Assembly: GCA_035294265.1 (NCBI GenBank)
Contig: DATGLK010000055.1
Coordinates: forward strand, 1 to 39,721
Origin: Candidatus Binataceae bacterium
Lineage (GTDB): Bacteria > Desulfobacterota > Binatia > Binatales > Binataceae
Direction: 5' to 3'
Length of the DNA stretch: 39,721 bases
Within the stretch, counting starts at the first letter, position 1, and the number at the start of each line of letters is the position of its first letter. Both the position numbers and the translations under genes were made by a program. This document shows, piece after piece, positions 10,801 through 18,600 of this stretch. The notes under the pieces were generated by a model. That model worked only from the letters and a program-made list of their open reading frames with translations. It ran no database searches and was not told the DNA's origin.

Positions 10801-11029
10801 CCAAGGTGAAGAAGCGCTCGTAGCGAAAGGTGATGTTGTCCTCCATGTCCAGGGGCGGCATCCCTTGGTAGAAAGTCGCCACTACCACGGCGGGGATCTT
10901 GATGTCGGGGAAGACATCCACTGGCATCCGGGCAAAGGCGGTCACGCCCAGGATTACAATCACCAGCGCGGCCACGATTATTGTGTATGGATTACGTAAG
11001 GAAAAGCTCGGCACGGTGCCAACCCCCAC
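7868..11029 (-). CDS. RND-family efflux pump, inner-membrane permease (AcrB/HAE1-like)
   Basis: A proton-driven trimeric exporter of about 1050 residues, the usual size for AcrB-type pumps. The N-terminal helix is followed by ARMPVDVFPDIKIPAV, the standard first-helix exit. The central transmembrane block contains GRLVDDSVVVLENINRH, whose aspartate pair matches the proton-relay residues of HAE1 drug pumps rather than the single-acid pattern of heavy-metal pumps. A second periplasmic half and helices follow (FIIMFAVPMGLIGVIW). The open frame starts at GTG 11029. A second GTG at 11014 has a G-rich ribosome site (GGGTGGGGG) eight bases upstream and gives MPSFSLRNPY, the more usual N-terminus. 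First gene of the pump-adaptor-TolC operon; no linked regulator is visible. Confidence 0.93.
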   Translation of the reverse strand: MGVGTVPSFSLRNPYTIIVAALVIVILGVTAFARMPVDVFPDIKIPAVVVATFYQGMPPLDMEDNITFRYERFFTLGSNIEHVESRSLSGVSIIKVYFQPGTNVEAAAAQMGTLAMADLGIMPPGTLPPLVLQYDASSLPVVLVTVKGKGYSETQLEDEARYNIRNQLATVPGASVPIPFGGRFRQVMVYANPQALQARGLSLMNLVDALNQSNLILPAGDAKIGTKDFYIYSNSMIERIPRIGQVPVKIGRGQAPVLVNDVAKVQDSSQIQYNKVLIDGQPSVYIPVLRQVGANTISVVDGVKNLLPKVFDFPAGMKLNAILDQSTYIREAVESLEHEAVSGSVLASLMILIFLGSFRSTFAIFLSIPLSILAGAFGLFMNGSTINIMTLGGFALAIGRLVDDSVVVLENINRHLAEGKAPREAARDGAEEVALPVLASTVTTCIVFFPVMFLFGVAKFLFSALALAVVLSMAASYLVAMSVIPIYCANFLTAEQAEAAEHDGGGVFAIFNRVYERFAMRYERVLERALNAKLAVIAAVAVLFVASMAMYPRLGTELFPETDAGTFTINFRAPAGSRIELTTDIAKRIEGLVRQVIPHSELDMVVSNIGLAPSISAIYSPNAAEDSGFIQVELKAAHKKPTAYYERQLKELLPVRLPEATTLFSSGSIIDAVLNFGMIAPIDVQFAGSSFGALYRSANAAREIVSELPQVSQTFILQEPDYPTLNVKVDRVRAARMGMTQKDVVSGVITALDSNLYIAPSIWIDHQNKNDYFLTVQYAQSDSGFDSTQALQNIPVRNFAGETGHAQSLLLRDVATISPEYHPSEADHYNIQRVVDLLVAPRTEDLGGTQATIDRSLRVLHLPKGVSISYRGAVASMKASFQSFGFGLPLAVVLLYLVMVAQFCSFLDPFIIMFAVPMGLIGVIWTLWATSTTLNIESFMGIIVMVGIVVSNSILLVDFANERRRQGYPLRRAVIDSARIRMRPILMTALATVAGLMPIALKIGEGSEASAPLARAAVGGLAVSTVLTLFLVPCIYEFFYARVEARHAADRQP

Positions 11030-11121
11030 CCAAATCTTGCAAGCTCAACGGCGAGAAGCCCGCAGGTCCCGCCCAACCATTTGCCGCCACACGGCAGAAG
11101 CCGGCGCCAGCCGGCCATCAT

Positions 11122-11487
11122 CTAAGCGAACGGATCGGAATTGGACGAGCGGACGAAAGGAAGCTTGCGCCGGACGATCGGTCGCCAAGTCGCTCGCATG
11201 GCCGTGGCCATGCCCAAAGCCTGGCGTCGCGCTAACAGCTCTTGCGATGGCAGCAAAGGTTCCAGCACCGGCCGAAAGTAATTCAGCTCGACCCCGCCCT
11301 CGAGCCCGGAATCGGGAGAGGCTACGCAAAACAAACGTTGGGTGGTGGCGAAACCGCAATGGTTGGGTTGATAGGTGGTAAAGCGAAAATCGTGATGAGC
11401 CCCCAACGCCGGAATGACCGCGATCAGGGCCAGGCCAATAAGCATGGCGGCTAACGGCTCAGTCCAGCTTTGGAGCAATCGCTTCAT
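11122..11487 (-). CDS. Hypothetical small membrane-anchored or secreted protein
   Basis: A 121-residue frame with a convincing N-terminal hydrophobic segment (MLIGALIAVIPALG-like, residues 15-30) after a basic start, and two cysteines (HCGF and LFCVAS). AAGG lies about nine bases before the ATG. I do not recognise the family. It lies just upstream of the RND operon on the same strand, but several other frames overlap it, so coding status is uncertain. Confidence 0.45.
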   Translation of the reverse strand: MKRLLQSWTEPLAAMLIGLALIAVIPALGAHHDFRFTTYQPNHCGFATTQRLFCVASPDSGLEGGVELNYFRPVLEPLLPSQELLARRQALGMATAMRATWRPIVRRKLPFVRSSNSDPFA

Positions 11488-11660
11488 GGGATCGCCTTAA
11501 TTTACAAGGCAGCTTTGCGGGAAGTCAATCTGAGCAAGAAGCCGATTAGTCCACCCCTCGGCGGTTTAACCCAGATTTAATCCCAGCCGGCACGCTGGTT
11601 TGGCGCCTGATTTCTAAAGATGCTAAGAGGAGGCTGACGAAATGAGCTGGAGGGCAATTC

Positions 11661-12740
11661 ATGCCGGGCGGCGAACTGTTGTTGGTAGGTAGCATTCCCT
11701 ACGAGACCGTCGCGGAAGTCTTTAGCCGGTTTGGCGGAACCCTGGGTAGCTCGCTGGACTACCTTCCCGACGGCGAGGTGGGGGAGCGCCAATACTGGAT
11801 CGACGGCATCGCCTACCGTGTCTTCAACGGCCATCCTGAACTGGAAACCATCAAGCGCCCCGCGCCCGAAGATGGGGTCGAACGCTGGCAGCCGCGCAAT
11901 GCCCAAGATCAATTTGCCTTTCGCGTGCGCCCCGGGGTAAGTGCGGTCCGTTTCGGCGACCCAGGCTGGCGGCTGGGCTACGCGCGCGACGCGATCAATT
12001 CCTATTTTATTTTTCGTGCGCTTAAACAAAATGGCACCCTTCCCGCCCATCTGCGCTTCCAGGTTTGCCTGCCCTTGCCATTGAGCGCGGTACTGCCGTT
12101 TTTTCCCGCGGCCGGCGACGCCGAGCGCGTGCTGCCTGGCTTCACCGCCGCAATGCGCGCCGAAGTCGCCAAGATGGTCGAGAAAATTCCGCCCGCTGAA
12201 CTTGCCATCCAATGGGACTGCGCGGTGGAAAGTGGGATGGTCGATGGCGCCCAGGCTGGTGGGGCACAGGCCCTCGCCGCGGCAGTGCGGCGCGCTGTCG
12301 CACCGTTGCCTGAACTCTCGCCTAACATTCCCGCCGCCACCGCCTTGGGCTATCACCTGTGCTTTGGTACTTTGGGCGGCTGGCCGATGCGCGAGCCGCG
12401 TGACCTCAGCGCGGTAGTGGCGCTGGCCAACGCCGCGATCGAGGCCTCGGGCCGGCCGGTCAACTTTGTCCATTTCCCCACCCTGGAGCGCAGCGACGAG
12501 GCCTTTTTCGCCCCCTTGGCCGAGCTGGCGGCACCGGCGGCGCGGGTTTACCTGGGCATGATCCATCACCGGCACGATCGCGCCGGCATCCGCGCCCAGA
12601 TCCGCACCGCGCGCCGCTACATCAGCGATTTCGGATTGGCCGCGCCCTGCGGCTTTGGTCGCTCCAGCGCCGCTGAGTTACCCGGGCTGTTGCGCGACCA
12701 CCAGGAAGCTCTGGAGCTGCTGCGCGAGACCCGCGACTGA
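11661..12740 (+). CDS. MetE-fold (UROD/MetE-like) protein with methionine-synthase-type zinc ligands
   Basis: A 359-residue protein resembling the C-terminal catalytic half of cobalamin-independent methionine synthase. I see QWDCAVESGM, then YHLCFG (His232, Cys234) and PCGFGR (Cys330). In MetE a His-x-Cys pair and a later Cys hold the zinc that activates the thiol substrate, so those ligands appear retained. The N-terminal MetE duplication and its folate region are absent. The ribosome site GGAGGG lies about eight bases before the ATG. Substrate is unknown; a thiol methyltransferase or related C-S chemistry is an inference. Its 3' end converges on the CocE gene with a 6-bp gap. Confidence 0.7.
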   Translation: MPGGELLLVGSIPYETVAEVFSRFGGTLGSSLDYLPDGEVGERQYWIDGIAYRVFNGHPELETIKRPAPEDGVERWQPRNAQDQFAFRVRPGVSAVRFGDPGWRLGYARDAINSYFIFRALKQNGTLPAHLRFQVCLPLPLSAVLPFFPAAGDAERVLPGFTAAMRAEVAKMVEKIPPAELAIQWDCAVESGMVDGAQAGGAQALAAAVRRAVAPLPELSPNIPAATALGYHLCFGTLGGWPMREPRDLSAVVALANAAIEASGRPVNFVHFPTLERSDEAFFAPLAELAAPAARVYLGMIHHRHDRAGIRAQIRTARRYISDFGLAAPCGFGRSSAAELPGLLRDHQEALELLRETRD

Positions 12741-12746
12741 ACCGGA

Positions 12747-14462
12747 CTAATCCATCCCTTGCTCCGGCAGTACCGACAGTACCAGGTGCGAGGGATGGCG
12801 GGCATCGTAGTAGATAGTGTCGGCGCCGATTTTGTCCGGGGTGTAGTAGTGGGTAAAGGTCGGATCAGTTATCGGCGAGTCGCCGTTGGCCAGCTCCAGT
12901 CGGATGCGGCTACCCTTGGGAAAGACGTAGGCGGTGGGCATGATGGCGATGTCCAGACGATAGATCCGGCCCACAGCCAAGGGCTGGGCGCGGCTGAATT
13001 TGTACCACGGCGCCTGGGGTCGCGAATGAACTTGGTCGATCGCGCGCAAAGAGGCGCGCAACCAGCCCTTGCTCACGATTCGGTAAGGAGGATTTATGCC
13101 GCGCTGGCGTAGCACCGGCGCTTGTGTCATCTGGTTGGAAAGCTTGACGAAAACGTCGGCGTCCGGGCGGCTGGAGGATAAGTACAGGACCAACTCGCTG
13201 GGACCCACCACGGTTAGGTCGCGGACCAGCGGAGCGCTGGTGAAAGTCAGCACCCGGCGTGCGGGATCCGGGCGTCCGTCAGGGCCCGGTCCGACCACGC
13301 CTATCGACCATCCCGGGTTGGGATAGCGAAACACTACCTGAGCTTGTTTGGCCACTGGCGGGGCCGAAAGCAGCGCCCCATCGTTGAGCGAAGTAACGCT
13401 GCCGGTTGGTCCCGCGCCCAGGTAGAAACTTTGTGCGGTGACGTTGGGCGGCGGCCAACTTGACGCGCTCCGCGGCTTGCCGCTGCCGACCATCAGGTAG
13501 CGGACGGCTGGGGCGCTGACATAGGAGGTCTGTTGGCCCTTGAGACACCAGTCATAAAAGGGCAGCAAGTACTGCTGATGGAAAGGGACGCTGGCGAATT
13601 CGGCGACCGCCTCGGCGACGTTGCGCTGGTCCAGCACCAACAGTTTTTTGGGACCGCTGGCGCGCTGAAAGCCCACTAGATTGCCGTTGAGATGCAAATC
13701 CATTTTGCCCCATACGCCAATCGAAAACAGGGGGACACGGATTTTCTCCAAATCGTTGGCAGCGCGCTGCTGCCAGAACTGATCGTCGAGCGGATGGCTG
13801 GCGACGGCCTGGGCAAAGTCCCACGGCATCGCACGCGGTGGCCCCTCCAAGGGATACAGGTTGTCCATCCGCACGCCGTCATACCAAGCGGCGGGAAAGC
13901 TGCTGGGGATACCGCCGTTGTACACATAGGCGCGGTACGAATCGGTGTTGCCGTCATAGGGGGCGATACATTTGAGATGGGGCGGGTTGCCAATGCCCAA
14001 AAACCACTGGCTCATCGCATAGTAGGACTGGCCTATCCCGCCCACCTTGCCGTCGGACCAGGGTTGGCGGGCGATCCATTCGACCACTTCGTACAAATCG
14101 CGCTGTTCGCGTGGATCCAGATAGCGATACTCGCCCCCGGAACGGCCACTGCCACGCACGTCCATATGCAGATAGGCGTAGCCATGCGCCACGTACCAGC
14201 CGATCGGTCCGGTTTCGCGCCAGGGAAACAGCGCGATCGCAGGGACCTGGTCGTTATCGAAGCGATAGGGCGAGGCCGCCAGCAAAGTAGGATAGCGGCC
14301 TGGCGCCGCGGGCAGGTAGAGCGCGGCGGCGATTGTTACCCCGTCGCTCATCGGAATCGATACGATATGGCTGGGAGCAAGGCTCTGTTGCGCGGCTAGA
14401 GCCGGGCAGAGCAGGCTCACCCACAACACGCCCGCCACAATCCAGGTGAGAGTTCGCGACAT
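12747..14462 (-). CDS. CocE/NonD family serine hydrolase (X-Pro dipeptidyl-peptidase S15-like), exported
   Basis: An alpha/beta hydrolase with a C-terminal jelly-roll lid, 571 residues. A signal peptide covers residues 1-24 (LLCPALAA). The substrate pocket begins near DGVTIAAALYLP and SPYRF. MDVRGSGRSGG is followed by the nucleophile elbow GGIGQSYYA (Ser146). The C-terminal domain contains LTFTSAPL and RIRLELANGD, typical of CocE/S15 enzymes. The usual active-site His region (GPWxH) is instead VLDQRNV, so the third catalytic residue is not where expected. ATG 14462 is chosen because GGGAGG lies just before it and the signal peptide begins there; the open frame extends another 120 codons upstream without meaning. 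It lies 68 bp after the CMD-like gene, probably one transcript. Confidence 0.88.
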   Translation of the reverse strand: MSRTLTWIVAGVLWVSLLCPALAAQQSLAPSHIVSIPMSDGVTIAAALYLPAAPGRYPTLLAASPYRFDNDQVPAIALFPWRETGPIGWYVAHGYAYLHMDVRGSGRSGGEYRYLDPREQRDLYEVVEWIARQPWSDGKVGGIGQSYYAMSQWFLGIGNPPHLKCIAPYDGNTDSYRAYVYNGGIPSSFPAAWYDGVRMDNLYPLEGPPRAMPWDFAQAVASHPLDDQFWQQRAANDLEKIRVPLFSIGVWGKMDLHLNGNLVGFQRASGPKKLLVLDQRNVAEAVAEFASVPFHQQYLLPFYDWCLKGQQTSYVSAPAVRYLMVGSGKPRSASSWPPPNVTAQSFYLGAGPTGSVTSLNDGALLSAPPVAKQAQVVFRYPNPGWSIGVVGPGPDGRPDPARRVLTFTSAPLVRDLTVVGPSELVLYLSSSRPDADVFVKLSNQMTQAPVLRQRGINPPYRIVSKGWLRASLRAIDQVHSRPQAPWYKFSRAQPLAVGRIYRLDIAIMPTAYVFPKGSRIRLELANGDSPITDPTFTHYYTPDKIGADTIYYDARHPSHLVLSVLPEQGMD

Positions 14463-14530
14463 TAGGCCTCCCTTCGGCTGCGCCATCGCCTGCGCCGGCG
14501 GTCTATCGAAGGAGCGCGGTAAGCCGCTGC

Positions 14531-15082
14531 TCAGCTCTTGACCCGAGGAGTGTCCGGATCCAACTCGACGCCCAATGGTTCCAGCAGTCGCACCACCATG
14601 TTGTAGAAAGCGACGATGTGCGCCAGCTCCATGAACTCCCACAATGGCAGGTGGCGACGCACCGCTTCCACCGTGGCATCGGAAACCTTGACGTTGCGGG
14701 TCACTTCGCAGGCATAACGAAGCACCGCGCGCTCGGCGTCGGTAAAGATCGGAGCGGTTTCGTAGTTGAGCACCTGCTCCAGTTTTTCGCGCGGGATCCC
14801 AAGCCGGGTGCCGATATGCCAATGGGCCGTGTACTCATACTCAGCCCCAGTAACCGCGCCCACCGCCAGAATAGCGAGCTCGCGCAACTGGCCGTCCAAT
14901 TTGGTCTTAAAGCGTAGCTGGGAGGACAGGGCGAGATGCTTCTCCAGGATCGGCGGAGTGTTGGACAAGGCACGAAACAAGTTGCGTACCGGTAAGCCGC
15001 GTTCGGCAATCAGAGCGTCATAGATGTGCCGATACTCTGGGGCGACATCCTCGCGATCGACATAGGGAACTCGTGCAGCCAT
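14531..15082 (-). CDS. Carboxymuconolactone decarboxylase (CMD/AhpD-like) family protein
   Basis: An all-helical protein of 183 residues. The CMD core contains LDGQLRELAILAVGAVTGA followed by EYEYTAHWHIGTRLGI. The redox CxxC of AhpD is absent here; the equivalent spot reads EYEYTAHW, as in the non-peroxidase CMD branch. ATG 15082 is chosen over the frame opening at 15124 because AGGAGG lies seven bases upstream. It precedes the CocE hydrolase in a probable two-gene operon, so a small-molecule hydrolysis or decarboxylation step is plausible but unproven. Confidence 0.85.
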   Translation of the reverse strand: MAARVPYVDREDVAPEYRHIYDALIAERGLPVRNLFRALSNTPPILEKHLALSSQLRFKTKLDGQLRELAILAVGAVTGAEYEYTAHWHIGTRLGIPREKLEQVLNYETAPIFTDAERAVLRYACEVTRNVKVSDATVEAVRRHLPLWEFMELAHIVAFYNMVVRLLEPLGVELDPDTPRVKS

Positions 15083-15142
15083 GGCCAAACCTCCTGAGGG
15101 CTTAAGCAACCGCTCCCCGACCAAGCCAAACTTCGGCTGGGC

Positions 15143-15637
15143 TTATTGATCCGTGGCCGAAGGCGGCTGCACTACCGTATTGACATCCACGCCGGCGGGA
15201 ACCAATGCCGGCACCCAAGCGCGGCCGATGATATCGCTGTTGGGCCCATGGATGTCAACCATCAAGCTGGGATCTTCGATCGACAGCAAGTGACGCGCGG
15301 CCGGGGCGTGCTGGCGCAGCGCGCTGAACTGGGCGAAGTACGCGCCGAAGACCGCCCGGAGATCGGGCATGCCCGCGCCGCGCCAGGCTACCGCGAAAAC
15401 CGTGCCGGTGCTGGAGGCGTATTGATCCAGCGTCACGTGATCGGTTGAGTCGACACTCTCGAAAACCTGGTAGGAGGGCTGGGACTGCTTGAGCATACCG
15501 GCGCTGCTGGATTGCTGGGTATTGATATGATCGCCCAGGCCGGCATTGACTCCGGGCGCCAGCGCGAGCAAGGCCGACAGCGCCAAGCCAGCCGCCAGGC
15601 GGGCCTTGAGCCGATGGGTTGACGACGCCAATTTCAT
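15143..15637 (-). CDS. DUF2844 family exported protein
   Basis: A 164-residue protein with a clear signal peptide (LALSALLALAPGVNA, cleavage near residue 32). The remainder matches the DUF2844 pattern as I recall it: VTLDQYASSTGTVFAVAWRG, then DLRAVFGAYFAQF and a C-terminal GRAWVPALVP. ATG 15637 is chosen because the signal peptide begins there and AAGG lies about eight bases upstream. It starts 10 bp after the stop of the DUF3443 gene; the two families are commonly adjacent. Function unknown, envelope location inferred. Confidence 0.8.
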   Translation of the reverse strand: MKLASSTHRLKARLAAGLALSALLALAPGVNAGLGDHINTQQSSSAGMLKQSQPSYQVFESVDSTDHVTLDQYASSTGTVFAVAWRGAGMPDLRAVFGAYFAQFSALRQHAPAARHLLSIEDPSLMVDIHGPNSDIIGRAWVPALVPAGVDVNTVVQPPSATDQ

Positions 15638-15647
15638 GGTCTGAACC

Positions 15648-18032
15648 TTAATAAGCACAGTAGGGCCCCGGCACGGGTACGCTTGCAGTCGGGAGCGCAA
15701 TGTAGATCGTTCGACCGAAGAAACTCGGTGCACCGAAATCGACAAACCCGCCCGCCGGGCCGCCCAAAGTCTGGAGCGCGAAGTTCTGCGGCTGGCCTTG
15801 CGGCACGCTTAGCAGACTATTGGCGTTGCCGATCTGGAAGTTGTACGTATTGCTGCCGGCGCTGCTGTTGTAGCTGGAATTGATGGTGGAAAGCGTCGCG
15901 ACGTTGGCCGGACAATACAGCCCCTGGCCCGGCGAGCCGCTGGGGCAAAGCGGCAGGCCCGAGAGCGCACTGGTGAGAAAAGCGATGAAGTTGGTCCCGG
16001 TATCGAACAGTCCAGCATAGGACGCGCCGTTGAAGGTGACGGCGATGCTGCCGGAGGCGTTGGTTTGCATGACCGTCAGGTTACCGGGCGGTTGATTGTT
16101 GGTCTCGGTGCCGATGCCAAAGGTCAGCATGCCATACGCCGCTACCTGCGTATTGGCGTTGGCTAACGGATCCATTTCTACCACGCTGCCGTTGTTATCC
16201 ACGGGCAGCGCGGCGACTGGGTTGGAAACCATCTGGTTGGAGCTGGGAGAATACGCGGTGCAGGTGCCGGAACTCCCCGCGGTGCAGCTATAGTATATTC
16301 CCGAATCGTTGGGGTAGGGGTTTATCCCCAACAGACCGTTACCGCCGAAGCTGGCCGGCGTATTAACGAACGCGCCACTGGTTGTGCAACTAATAGGCGG
16401 TGGGGCGAAGCTAGCGGTATCGTCAAGGACGTGAATGGGCATGTTGATCTTCTGCGTGCCCAGATATACGTCCGCGTTCGCCACCGATCCCCACACCGAA
16501 CTGCTAACGTACTGCTCGCAATCGCCCAACGTGTTGCCATTGGAATCGGTGACCGGAGGCAGGCTTACGCCGCCCAGCTTGGAGGCGAAAACGATAAGGC
16601 CGGTCGAGCCGCTATCAACAATGACCGCTCTGATGGTCCGGCAGGTGGTCGTGCCCGGTTCACACACCCGCAGGGTCGACGCGGTGTCGTTGGCAAAGTT
16701 GTAGCCGTTGCCGCCAACCCCGAGGTTGAGCTGGTTGGAGGACTGGGGTTTAAGCGTCACGGCCAACGTGTTGGCGTAAACTGCCGGCAGGCTGGCGCCC
16801 AAAAAGCTCCCCAGCGTGGCTTGCTGCTGATAGAACTCCGTGCTCGCCGAACTGGCTCCGCCCGCAATCAGGATACGACCGTCGGTCAGGTAAACCGCGG
16901 CATGGCCGGAGCGCGGCACCTGCAGGCTGGCCGCGGCGCTCCAGCTTCCCTGAGAGGGGTTGTAGAGTTCCGCCGAAGCAAGCGGAATGTTGTTGGTCCC
17001 GCAGCATCCCCCCGTCACCAGCACTTGGCCGTTGGCCAGCACGCTGGCGGTTTGATCATAGCGCGCGGTATTGAGATTGCCGGTGGGGCTAAAGCTGTTG
17101 GTCGCGGGGTTGTAAAGATCCGTGGCCGCGCAGGTATTGCCGCATCCTTGTCCGTTAAAGGCCAGGATGGTCCCGGCGATTAGAACTTGACCGTTATCCA
17201 GCAAGCTCGCGCTATGTCCGCCGCGCGCCACCGACATCTGGTTACTGACTAGCGTCCAACTGCCGCTTGTCGGGTCGTAAAATTCGCCCGAGGCAAGGTA
17301 AGTCGGAGTCCCATTTTGGGTTGCGCCGCCAGTCACCAAAACGCTGTTGTTGGCCAACAGCGTCGCAGTATGGCCGGCGCGAGCGACGTTCATCGGGGCC
17401 ACCGCGCTGAAGCTATTAGTAGTTGGATCGAACAGCTCCGCGCTGCTCAGCGCCGCCGCCGGCGGGGACGACGCAAACGTGGGAAAGCCACCCGCGATCA
17501 GCACCCGGCCGTCGTTGAGCAGGGTTGCGGTGTGCAAAGTGCGGGCGGTGGTCATGTCGGCTATCTGGACCCAGCTTGGCGCATTCGGCGCCCAAACCCA
17601 GGCATGCCTCAGCGCCGCTCCCCCCTGATCACCACCGGTGTAGAGTACTCGCCCATCCTGCAAGCCCACCATCGCACCATTTTCAATCCCGGCGGGTAAG
17701 CTGGCGGTCGCCGTCACGGCTTGGCTGCCTGCGTTGATTAACGCCGCCGCGCCCCCCTGCCCCACCACTAACACGCTGCCATGGGCCGAGGCTAAAGGGG
17801 TCGGGCTGGGCCCCGGGGTAGGACTTTGCGTCGCGGTGGCGGTAGAACTGGCGGTTGAAGTGGCAGTAGCCGTAGCGGTGCCCGAGGTGGTCGGAGCCGC
17901 GGTCGGTTGAACAGTCGGAGCCGCAGTCGGTGCACTGGAACCTGAGCCACCACCAGAACAACCGGCCATCAACAGACCAACCGCCAGCACCGCGCCAGAT
18001 AGTGCACCGGTCCAACACAAGGATCGATTCAT
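15648..18032 (-). CDS. Kelch-repeat / DUF3443 lipoprotein with pepsin-like motifs
   Basis: A 794-residue lipoprotein (lipobox LMAGC, Cys25) followed by a Thr/Ala/Pro-rich linker to about residue 80. Residues about 115-395 hold five to six Kelch/galactose-oxidase-type repeats (for example TARTLHTATLLNDGRVLIAGG-like units), each ending VLI/VTGG. Residues about 430-794 match DUF3443: the block VDSGSTGLIVFAS (Asp473), GNGLLGINPY (566-570) and LFDTGTNFIAF (Asp677). The D-S/T-G pair with an intervening G-L-L-G resembles the arrangement in A1 aspartic proteases. It is translated just ahead of the DUF2844 gene. The molecular role is unknown; a surface protein with a propeller and a pepsin-like domain is my reading. 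Confidence 0.82.
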   Translation of the reverse strand: MNRSLCWTGALSGAVLAVGLLMAGCSGGGSGSSAPTAAPTVQPTAAPTTSGTATATATSTASSTATATQSPTPGPSPTPLASAHGSVLVVGQGGAAALINAGSQAVTATASLPAGIENGAMVGLQDGRVLYTGGDQGGAALRHAWVWAPNAPSWVQIADMTTARTLHTATLLNDGRVLIAGGFPTFASSPPAAALSSAELFDPTTNSFSAVAPMNVARAGHTATLLANNSVLVTGGATQNGTPTYLASGEFYDPTSGSWTLVSNQMSVARGGHSASLLDNGQVLIAGTILAFNGQGCGNTCAATDLYNPATNSFSPTGNLNTARYDQTASVLANGQVLVTGGCCGTNNIPLASAELYNPSQGSWSAAASLQVPRSGHAAVYLTDGRILIAGGASSASTEFYQQQATLGSFLGASLPAVYANTLAVTLKPQSSNQLNLGVGGNGYNFANDTASTLRVCEPGTTTCRTIRAVIVDSGSTGLIVFASKLGGVSLPPVTDSNGNTLGDCEQYVSSSVWGSVANADVYLGTQKINMPIHVLDDTASFAPPPISCTTSGAFVNTPASFGGNGLLGINPYPNDSGIYYSCTAGSSGTCTAYSPSSNQMVSNPVAALPVDNNGSVVEMDPLANANTQVAAYGMLTFGIGTETNNQPPGNLTVMQTNASGSIAVTFNGASYAGLFDTGTNFIAFLTSALSGLPLCPSGSPGQGLYCPANVATLSTINSSYNSSAGSNTYNFQIGNANSLLSVPQGQPQNFALQTLGGPAGGFVDFGAPSFFGRTIYIALPTASVPVPGPYCAY

Positions 18033-18600
18033 AAATGCGGCGTACGCAACCTCGCTGAAGGTTAACTAAGTGCTTAAGCATGCTATGAAGAAGTCTCGTT
18101 AGCAAGAGCTTTCGATAGTGTGGTGTAACTATGATGGACAGGCGAAAGATAACTTCGACATCGGTAAGTCATTCCCCCGTGAAACTCTCGAGCGAAGCCT
18201 TGGCTACAGTGCGCGCCCAAGCATGGCTTTATTACGAGATTTGACATTGGCTAAGCTGCGCTGCAATGACTACTGCGGAGCAAATGTTTCCAGGATGCGG
18301 GTTTTCCCGCGGACAATCGGCAGCGATGAATCCCGGGTAACGTGTTCGACCCGCCATCGCGGGGATTCTTCACGGGCGCGCTGGTGATGCTCGCGCTGAT
18401 TCAGAAGCGGGTCTTGGGCTGCTTCGCGGCCGGACCTCTTTTTTATGGGTGGCCTGGTTCGAACCGCGCGTTTCGACCCTCATGGCTAACGCGTCCGATG
18501 ATTAAGTGCGGCCCCCAAGTTGAAAAACCCTACTTTGACAAGCGGGCGGCCTACGTTCACCCTGTCCGGTAGAATGGCCGCCAAGAGGGAGGGCATAGCG
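18033..18600. other. Intergenic region between divergent genes
   Basis: About 570 bp between the DUF3443 gene (minus) and the GST gene (plus), so it must hold both promoters. The 60-90-codon frames inside it lack ribosome sites and family resemblance, and I do not call them genes. A TTGACA hexamer at 18241-18246 is followed by no good -10 box. Confidence 0.4.

Noticed and set aside
11577-12575. 332-codon minus-strand open frame
   Set aside because: Antisense to the MetE-like gene; composition is that of a codon-position mirror in GC-rich DNA.
14463-14822. 120-codon N-terminal extension of the CocE hydrolase
   Set aside because: It would bury the signal peptide inside the protein and overlaps the CMD-like gene; the ATG at 14462 has GGGAGG before it.
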